Source: Henckelia pumila
Taxonomy: Eukaryota; Streptophyta; Magnoliopsida; Lamiales; Gesneriaceae
DNA length: 64,000 bases
Assembly: GCF_033568475.1 (NCBI RefSeq)
Contig: NC_133120.1
Span: forward strand, 51,391,751-51,455,750
Reading direction: 5' to 3'
Made by a program: the position numbers and the translations under genes. Below the pieces are notes generated by a model, which did not search any database, had not been told where the DNA came from, and worked only from the letters and a program-made list of their open reading frames with translations. This document shows positions 56,231 through 64,000 of the stretch, one piece after another (position 1 is the first letter of the stretch; each line of letters starts with the position of its first letter).

Positions 56231-57847
56231 TGTAATGAAATACTGAAAAGAAACAGACAATAATCAGTGATTGCTTAATTAATTTACTAAGACATAAAAT
56301 ATGGCGAGATTTAATTTTATGAATTTCACTCCCACTATTTTAACGATTTCACTACCCTCTAGTGAAAACGAGAAACCGATTTTCTTAGTGGGAACATGGA
56401 GTCCAATTGACAAATCATAGTCCCGAATAATATCAGTCAACCATAATTTTCAAAAGGTAGAGTCCAATTGCTTCCAAAGCAACCCCCATGTTATTTACCT
56501 CATGTCCAATAAGAGCCCAATAATATGACGCCGTTTATTGTGACATGTCAAGATGACCCATCAATATTAAGTTGTGATGGACGGTCGCCATGTGGATCCC
56601 CAATAATATGAGCCAATTCCATGGGAGTTTCACCCAACTTACAACATGTGTCGATCAAATGTACAACTTTCCGACGAACGGGCCCCCCCAATAATATGAG
56701 CCGGACCGTGCCCGCGGGTAGCATCTCATACATTGATCGTTGATGGAAGGTAGGAACATTTAAACAATATTTAAATTCCATTTTGTTTATCTTGATATCA
56801 ATTTTAAATCATATTTAAAATGATGGATTTTTAATTTTGAAAAATTGTCTCATCATATCATATTTGTATGCTTGCGGGATTCATGCAATTTAGTCTAAAC
56901 ATGCACACAACAATAATATCATATTTTATATTTAGGATGATCGACCCAAAACTAATCGACCCGTGGTTGCCAATCACGAGTCTAAGTCCAATCCTAGGTA
57001 ATATGCAAGTATGCAATGCAATCCTATTACATTGAGCTTCCAATTTACATTTTTTCGGTCTTTATTGTCTGCTGGGCCCACCTTTGTCTTCAAATCTTTA
57101 TCTCCCACTAAGTCTAATAAATTTACAATAAATTTCGATGACAAGTAGGGGATACATATTTAAGGGTGGGAACGGGCCATAAACCAGGCCCACTTTTTAT
57201 TACAAATGACAAATCAAATTGGGCTATAAACCAAGCCCATTAATAAAACCCAACAACAATAACAAAAACCCAATGTAAATTTTCTAACATACACCTACAA
57301 AATTGGTCATGGCAATCGATCATCATTTATCCAATATTTAATTCAATAATTAAATCATTGGATAACATGCAATGGCAACATAATTAAAAGATAAAATCAA
57401 ATTTTATCTAATATATACATAAGATCATATCTTATCATCAATTGTACCAAAATAATTAATTTTATAAAATCTAATTTAACGGATAAAATTTATAAATTTT
57501 CCAAAAATTCAAATTTATCCAAAAATCAATTTTAAAAATTTCGGACTCAAACAATTTGACCCGATGCCTCGTGGACCAATCAAAAATAATTTTCGATCGG
57601 ACCAAAAACTAAATTTTCAAAAATTTAAAATTCTAATTGAAAAATCAAATTTTAATTTTCCGGGCTGCCCGGGAACGACGTGGGGCATGGGCTCAGGCAG
57701 CCCGTCGCTGCCCTTGGGCAGCGCCGATCGCTGCCCCGATTTGCCCATCAAATTTAATTTTAAAAATTTTTGTTTTCGTTTCTAAAACCCGAGGCTCAAA
57801 AATTTTGTACAATCGATTAATTTAATCGTTTGATCTGAGAGCAACCT
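56231..57847 (-). other. Untranslated leader of copia-3
   Basis: It matches the copia-1 leader: the hairpin at 56347-56367, four ATATTATT boxes (plus-strand positions 56684-56704, 56598-56614, 56515-56533 and 56422-56438) and a GC-rich segment at 57660-57737. ORFs on the other strand across the GC segment have no recognisable product. Confidence 0.75.
56347..56367 (-). promoter_or_regulatory. Perfect stem-loop before gag of copia-3
   Basis: TTTCACTA-GAGGG-TAGTGAAA on the minus strand, 117 bases before the gag ATG, identical to copia-1. Confidence 0.7.
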
Positions 57848-57860
57848 GGCTCTGATACCA
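57848..57860 (-). other. Primer binding site of copia-3
   Basis: The minus strand reads TGGTATCAGAGCC one base after the 5' LTR, complementary to initiator tRNA-Met. Confidence 0.93.
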
Positions 57861-57861
57861 C

Positions 57862-59750
57862 TGTTGAAACACGTTTTCAGATCATAGATCTGATACTCGG
57901 TGCACCGAAATTTTAAAAAAAAATTTATATGGAACGATTCCATATCATGGGTATCAAATCCTAACGATTAAATTATGCAATTAAAATAATAATAACAATT
58001 AATATTTTACCTCTTCAAGCTATGGCTTGATTATGGACTCCAACAGATTAAATCTGCTCTTGTTGAAAATCCCAGGAACTGATGACTTGCTCGATCAACT
58101 CCTGAATTAGGTCCACGAACAGAAAACTGAAACCCTATGATTGATTGCACTAGAAATCAATCATATGTTCATCGAAAAGATTAAACAGATTTGATCTATC
58201 AATTCAGAATGTAATTTTTCATAAAAATCACAGACTGAATTCTCTCAAAAAAGGGAGAAGAAATTTTGAAAATTCCTTCCTTTTATTTAATGTAATTTTC
58301 GAAAAATACAAGCTTGGAATCAATGATTATTTTTGAAAACTACATATATATATATATATATATTTAATTTCTAGACTAGATTAAGTTATAATTCTATTAG
58401 GACACTAACTCCTTAGGGCCCATAATCCATAACTTAAGACCAACAAGCAAAGCTTGTTATTATAGAAATTAATATAAAATTCATCATGACTCCAATTGAT
58501 AAACTGATTTCATCAATGTGCACAGAAACCATTTCTGCACCTTTTAAAATCATGATAATTTTTCTAATCTGAATTCAGTGATTTCCAAAAATGCTCATCC
58601 CTATGTCATTTTAAGAAATTCCACTCCCTTTAGTTTAGAAGTCCAACTTCTCTTTCATTAAATTTAACTCTTTAAATTTAACTATCTCAACGGGGATTAG
58701 TAATACATTACTTGTGTAACCCTCAATGGTTCAGGAATATAGCTAGTCGTGGGCTCACAACTCCTTGTGACTCGGAACAACAATTTCCGACTTACCCATC
58801 GAATCATGGTAAGAGCGTCTAGCAACATCGCCCCATGATTCCCTAGGTATCACTGATAGTGCCTGCAAGAACCAGTAGATTTTGGTTAGCGTACAGTACG
58901 GTCTCTTCATCCAAATATCCCGATCGAATCAACAACCATTGGTACATCGAGAGTCGTTCGAGATTCGATAACTATGCAATGCATCTTGAAGATCAAATAG
59001 TGACATCGCATGTGCTACTAGGAAACCAAGTAACCTAAAGCACATCATGTACTCTGGCCAGAGATTTGTCACACTAATATCTCCTCAGATCGCATAGGAT
59101 ATCCACACTCGCAAGCGTATGGTGAATCCTTGAAAACAAAGCATTGACTCCTATATGTGTCGTAACTGTACCCAATCCCGACACCTGATGACCCCAACAA
59201 AGTCGGTAAACGAGTCAAAGTGCAGTACTATCATATAGAGTCTCCATGATATTTCAAGTATTAAGGACTAATGGTGTACAACCAAAACCGCGAACTTATC
59301 CACTCAAATAATGATAACCACTTGAAAAGTCCGAATAGGGTAGTTCGATCATTCATCATATGAATATCCATTTGCATGCTTTGAACATCTCCATGTTCCA
59401 TACCAATGAAACGTGGTACTCGGCAACGCAAATGCTAGTCTCAATCTCGAGCGATCCTTATCCTTATTTGCGGACGGCTCAATTGACTAGGAACTGTTTA
59501 GAATATACAGTGCTTCTAAGATGTGTCTCATGATAGTCATCCATATGTACTATCACATCTTACATGCACTCAAGTATATTCAAGATCTTTATCTAAACAT
59601 CGTATAATACGTCACAACATAATAATATGATAAAAGATAAAGTAAATGCCATTATAAAAAGTGTAAATTATATTACACAAAAGATTGTTTATACATAGAG
59701 TCATAAAAGCCCTTAGCCACAAGTTGGCTAACCAGGCACCCACTCTTTCA
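57862..59750 (-). repeat. 5' LTR of copia-3
   Basis: On the minus strand it runs from TGAAAGAGTGGGTGCC at 59750 to CGTGTTTCAACA at 57862, 1889 bp. It matches both copia-1 LTRs and 50083-52301. Confidence 0.95.
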
Positions 59751-59755
59751 TATCC
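59751..59755. repeat. Target site duplication of copia-3, right copy
   Basis: TATCC, identical to 50078-50082. Confidence 0.94.
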
Positions 59756-60926
59756 TCCTTGGAATTTGAAATTTTTGACCCTTCCATCATCTTCTCTTCG
59801 TCCCTCTGCTGCTCCTCAGACTGTGCTCCAGTCACGATCATGATAGCATTCATGCCTCTGGGTTTGTTTTAGTGTTACTTGGTAAAGCTCCAGCAGGGCG
59901 AGTTGACAATTGGGTTGCGATCTGACCCATCTGAATTTCGAACTTCTGCAGCATACTTTCCTGATTCTGTAAGCGAGCCTCAGTACCAGCCACATATTTC
60001 ATCATGATCTCCTCAAAACTCGGCTTCTTCTCCTCTTGCTTGGGCTGCCAGTTCTGATTATAGTTGTTGTTGTAGGAGTTGTACGGCTGCCGTCCTTGCT
60101 TTCCTGCAAAATTAACCGCTTCAACTTCAAACAACTGTTGCTCGTCTTGCAGATTCCCTTGTAAATTATTTACTGGCGCTGCTTTCATAAGTGCCACTTG
60201 GTGTGTCAGAGAATCGATCTTAGCATTCTTGGCCATTAAAGAATCGACCTCTAGAACTCCAGCCTTCTTCTCCTTCTTCACATCCGGCCACCCAATGTTA
60301 CTCTCTGCCATATTACCTATGATCTCCCATGCTTCTGTCGGCGTTGTCCTGAATAAGCATCCATTAGCAGCTGCATCCAGTATATATTGAACCGACTGAT
60401 CGGCTCCATTGTAGAACGTCTGAGTCTGATAGCTTTGAAAGAGATTATGCTGAGGACACATCCTCAACATCTTCTTGAATCTGATCCATGCCGCATGTAA
60501 AGATTCACCCTCCTTTTGCTTGAAAGATATAATATCTGAAAACAATTTCGCCATCTTCGTACGAGGGAAGTACTTGTCCAAGAAGATTTGAATAAGCTCA
60601 GTCCAGGTGGTGATAGAAAGTATAGGTAGATCATCGAGCCACTCAGTTGCTTCACCTTGTAGAGAGAATGAGAATAACCGCAGTCTAACTGCATTAGAGG
60701 CTACCCCATTAAATTTGAACGTGTCGGAGATCGACAGGAATCGCTCCAGATGAGCGAAAGGATCCTCAATAGAAGTGCCTCCAAAATGTGCTTGAAGTTG
60801 GATCGTCTGAATAGTAGAGGGTTTTAGCTCAAAATTGTTTGCCTCAACAGCGGGGCGAACGATGCTAGATCCATATCATTCAACAGGAGGCCTAATCAGA
60901 TCCCAAACAGTACTGTTGTCCTCCAT
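59756..60926 (-). pseudogene. gypsy-2 gag, N-terminal part
   Basis: The frame starts MEDNSTVWDLIRPPVE at 60926, hits a TGA at about 60878, then continues unshifted through the Retrotrans_gag region: ANNFELKPSTIQTIQ, LRLFSFSLQGEATEWLDD, LDKYFPRTKMAKLFSDI, FYNGADQSVQYILDAAANG. A Gln/Asn-rich linker follows with YNNNYNQNWQPK. A one-base frameshift near 59853 moves the remaining residues to another frame; copia-3 then interrupts it at 59751 and gag resumes at 50082. The product would be the capsid precursor. The arrangement resembles gypsy-1 gag but is clearly a different family. Confidence 0.88.
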
Positions 60927-61050
60927 CTCTTCGTCTAGCAGATGAGTACCTAAAAATTTCAAAGAAAAGAAAATATTTCATAATTTAATAAAATAAATTA
61001 AAATACAGTCTAATCTCAAGAGAAACAAAAATTCTGATATCACAAACAGT

Positions 61051-61068
61051 CCTCGGCAACGACGTCAA
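61051..61068 (-). other. Decayed tRNA-Asp primer site of gypsy-2
   Basis: The minus strand reads TGACGTCGTTGCCGAGGA, which differs from the expected TGGCGCCGTTGCCGGGGA by three transitions. It lies 5 bases inside the LTR end. Confidence 0.75.
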
Positions 61069-61073
61069 AAACT

Positions 61074-62542
61074 TGACCGCTAAAATCGATTTGATAAAAA
61101 TCTACTGGCAAGCGCACCAGGTCAAGTAATAATAAAGTGAACAAATGTCCAGATGTCGAACCCACGGGGACTGAATAAATATGACTACCAGAATATGATT
61201 ATTCCTACTTAATCTAGACAAATTAATAAGAGTGATTTCAGGATTTTAAACTAAGAAATTAAATTATAAATAATATTCAACTCAAAACACAGCAGAAATT
61301 TTTAATTAAAATTCAATTTGGGTAAAGCTCGATCAAAGACACACGTAGGTACCAGACAATTCATGTAACAAGCAGTCGATTTAAGACATCAGACTTAATA
61401 TTAATTCACGAGAATTTTCCTAAATTATTCAAAGGACTATTTCTAGAACAATCAAACATATTTAAAGATTGACAGATTAATCTTTTGAAATTCTAATCAA
61501 ATTTGAATGCATGACGAACCGTGAAAATTCAGTTTACACCCAAACCACATAATGAAATAAAATTCTATTTCTAGTTGGTTTTACAATATGTTGAATATCG
61601 AAGTGATCAAAATCGAAACCTCCTCTGTCAAATTTGAATCAATTAACATGCAAAAAAATAACTGGCCAGGAAATTTACAAGACAAATATAAATTCGCTAA
61701 TCAATAAAATAAAATCAAGTCTGAAAATCTCAAATAAACAAATCGAGTTTTCTAAATAAATTGTCTGGCCCAATCACGTGGCCTTGATCGAAAGAGAAAA
61801 CTACTCACTAATCAAATTCATAATTCAAACAAAGTTTTAATCATGAATAAACAAACGAAAATAAGAAAAGAAGAAGAAATCTTCTCTCCCAAGCAGTAGT
61901 AGCCGCCTCCTACGTTGACTTGCTCTCAAAATTCTGCAATCTTGAACTCTCCCCCTTTATCACGTCTGATATGTCCCTTTTATATGTGGTTGAAAGCCCA
62001 TCAAATAAAGCCCAAAAAAAATGCAATTTTTAATGTTAGAAAACTAATATTTTTTTCCAGTCCGCGTCGTGCAATGGCTTAGAACAGTCACGCCATAGCG
62101 TGAAAAGCTCTGTTTTCATTTCTTCAAAATCCTTGCTTCACGCCATGGCTCAGAAAATATCACGTCGTGGCGTGAAAAGTTCTGCCCCAAAACTGTTATT
62201 CTCGCATTTGATTTTCTACAGCGCACGACAATTTTCAAAAAATCATATATCACAATCTAACCCTCGGATTGAGCTGAAATTTTTAGAGAAACTTTAAAAC
62301 ATCTTGAACTTTATTCTTAACGGTGAGATCGGATTTGGATATTTCTAAAATAAAAAATGATTTTTTGACCAAAGCTGCTCCGTAATTCACTCTTCAAAAA
62401 TTCATTTTCCTACAAAATTAACCAGGAGAGTGAAATACACACATATGCACTAAAACACATAAACACACATAAAAACAATATGAATGCACACAAAATAGAC
62501 ATAAAAATATCACAAACTAATGCATACAAAATGCACTTATCA
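61074..62542 (-). repeat. Shared LTR of gypsy-2 tandem arrangement
   Basis: 1469 bp, from TGATAAGTGCATTTTG at 62542 (minus strand) to TTTTAGCGGTCA at 61074. A primer site borders it on the left and a polypurine tract (AAGTAGGGGGGTGT, 62543-62556) on the right. It therefore serves as 5' LTR to the left copy and 3' LTR to the right copy. Confidence 0.92.
62063..62188 (-). repeat. Two-unit CACGCCATGGCGTG array in LTR
   Basis: Two units match the first and third units of the array at 47326-47520, with a mosaic junction. One unit fewer accounts for the 75-bp length difference of the two LTRs. Confidence 0.8.
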
Positions 62543-63719
62543 ACACCCCCCTACTTAAATTGTGCTCGCCCTCGAGCAAGACATGCAAAAACAATATGCA
62601 CACAAAAACATAAGTAAGGAAGAATCATGAGAGTGCACAGCCCCCGAGAAGTTCAATCACAAAACAAAAACACACATGCTCTCAACTTTCCATTATACAC
62701 CTTCGGTTTAATGTGAACGTGCATGTGTGAACTGTCATTCCAGTTTCATACAACTTAGACCGAATTCGTTTCAAAACTGCTTAGTGACCTATGACAAATC
62801 AGTGCAAGTTTCAATCTTCAAGTGCCCATTCCTTCCAACGACCTCTAGACTAAAACCACCTCCCTTGATATAATGAATTACACACCTCCGAATTTTGCAC
62901 CCGGTATTGCTTTAGCCCCAATAATTACTCGCTGACTTAGCTATAACTCGCTAGGATACAAAAATTTATTTCTTTTTTAATCACCTCGTCTATAGCCCGG
63001 ATATAGCATCAACCCCATTTAATCCGCATACTTAGCCATGAATTTAATCTTTTAGGATTTTAATCCTTTCAAGGCCCGAATGGAGTTGTAAAATTTTTCT
63101 TTTCTAGGTGCGCCCAAGATCATAAGTGTAAACTTGAGCCTCATCAAAATTCATAGAACACAATCAAGATCCACAAACCACCTATTGTTGTGCAATGGTC
63201 AAACAGACAGAAACTTCATCAGATCTATCTTTCGTTACACTCCACTGGTCTAACACAAGTGCTTATAAATATTCACGGTTCAACCTACAGTTTCTCATGT
63301 CCAATCAAGAGCAAATTTTTTCAAAAATCCAATTTTTTCCAAATAAACTTCATCATCATAGGCTACCATGACTCATCCTACTCATGCAAGACAAAACAAA
63401 ATGAGATGCATGATTACGAACTATATGCAACTAACGAAACAAAATGAATGCAACAGAATGATAAACAAAACAAAGCTAATCTATCCCCCCATACTTATCC
63501 AAAGAATTGCCCTCAATGCTTCAGAAATAATGAACAGAATGCATGAACAAACACACAAATGCAAGACGAACAAAAACGCAATGAAAACAAAAATAACACT
63601 CCCCTGGTTTTCGATTCATCCTCTTCCTTCTTGACGGCATCCGGTGGACGGTAGCAGCAAACCTAGCATAGCAGTCAGCAGGCATGACAAACTGGCATGG
63701 GAAAGAAACAAAAATCAAA
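62543..63719 (-). other. 3' non-coding tail of second gypsy-2 copy
   Basis: It matches 47879-49060 closely, including both polypurine-like boxes (62543-62556 and 63484-63525). A deletion relative to the first copy removes about 80 bases near 63720, including the GGGAGGCAACCC box and A-rich tract. No coding sequence. Confidence 0.8.
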
Positions 63720-64000
63720 TAAATTTATAGTCTATAGCTCGACTATATCCCTCTTAAGTGGCGACATTCAAGGTGGTTTATCCACCGTCTCTGAAAAACT
63801 CAGATCAGTCCTGCACTTGCATGCTCCAACTCTATAGAAATTTTGCAATAGACTAATTCCTGCAGAAAGCTAAACCTGCAGATATTCATCACCATAGTCA
63901 TGAATCACATCGATAAATTTGATATCAGAGCAAGATTTTAAAGTTGGGTTCTCAGTAGCCGACTTAAGCATATTAAAAATCACTTGCTCATCATTCATTC
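63720..64000 (-). pseudogene. Protease-to-tail segment of second gypsy-2 copy
   Basis: It matches 49130-49410 of the first copy: the end of the gag-protease frame (NDEQVIFN near the right edge and on to the ETVDKPP end). As in the first copy, the protease end is joined directly to the tail with no RT or integrase between. The rest lies outside the window. Confidence 0.8.

Larger units (their letters stand above)
50083..59750 (-). mobile_element. copia-3: Ty1/copia element, sister of copia-1
   Basis: It is a 9668-bp minus-strand element with a TATCC duplication, LTRs at 50083-52301 and 57862-59750, a tRNA-Met primer site, leader, gag-pol and polypurine tract. LTRs, leader and protein match copia-1 throughout. 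Three in-frame stops and a lost stop at the end of pol make it defective. A 312-bp MITE is inserted in the 3' LTR. It sits in the gag of gypsy-2, in the same orientation. Confidence 0.96.
46335..64000 (-). mobile_element. gypsy-2: pol-less Athila-like element in tandem-LTR arrangement
   Basis: The order left to right is LTR (46335-47878), internal region (47879-61073, carrying copia-3), LTR (61074-62542), then a second internal region of the same family (62543-64000 and beyond). Read on the minus strand, the internal parts hold a tRNA-Asp type primer site, gag, protease and a long 3' tail, with no RT, RNase H or integrase. The 5-base flank ACCGT lies at 46330-46334; its partner is outside the window. 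Gag and protease are also damaged. Confidence 0.88.

Noticed and set aside
57564..57825. ORFs across the GC-rich part of the copia-3 leader
   Set aside because: They lie antisense to the element in a structured leader; no homology seen.

Overview
The window is repeat-filled nuclear DNA of a flowering plant. It holds a nest of LTR retrotransposons with plant-type primer sites (initiator tRNA-Met for the Copia elements and the chromoviruses, tRNA-Asp for the Athila/Tat-like elements), a CACTA transposon end, a MITE and a few intron-containing host exon fragments. The style of the Copia gag suggests a eudicot, perhaps an asterid, but only weakly. I see no intact host gene, rRNA, tRNA or CRISPR array.

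Layout. (1) 1-20475: an Athila-like Ty3/gypsy element on the minus strand (gypsy-1): 5' LTR 19075-20475, gag-pro, pol, an extra ORF, a long 3' non-coding region and the start of its 3' LTR at 1-594. Its extra ORF is split by a complete plus-strand Copia element (copia-1, 3009-12334, target duplication TAATC). (2) 20476-24778: a truncated plus-strand chromovirus-like gypsy element (gypsy-3), interrupted in integrase by (3) copia-2, which starts at 24779 and whose right LTR breaks off at 46334. Copia-2 carries a Tekay/Del-like chromovirus in gag (gypsy-4, 28810-37728, duplication CATAT). A composite block at 38457-43754 replaces its protease and integrase. That block holds an Athila-like 3' end and LTR, host exon fragments including a SFH/Sec14 phosphatidylinositol transfer protein, and a CACTA terminus. 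(4) 46335-64000: a minus-strand pol-less Athila-like element (gypsy-2) in tandem-LTR arrangement (LTR, internal, LTR, internal running off the window). Its gag is split by copia-3 (50083-59750, duplication TATCC), and copia-3's 3' LTR carries a 312-bp MITE. The deepest nest is therefore gypsy-3, copia-2, gypsy-2, copia-3, MITE.

No element encodes a full uninterrupted protein set. Copia-1 is closest, with one nonsense codon in reverse transcriptase and one lost zinc-knuckle cysteine. Copia-1 and copia-3 are one family; copia-2 is a related family with different LTRs.

The most interesting structure is non-coding: bipartite repeats of about 70-79 bp at the same place in LTRs of unrelated sequence; four phased ATATTATT boxes and a perfect hairpin conserved in the leaders of both Copia families; a pol-less element pair sharing one LTR; and host exons next to a CACTA end.
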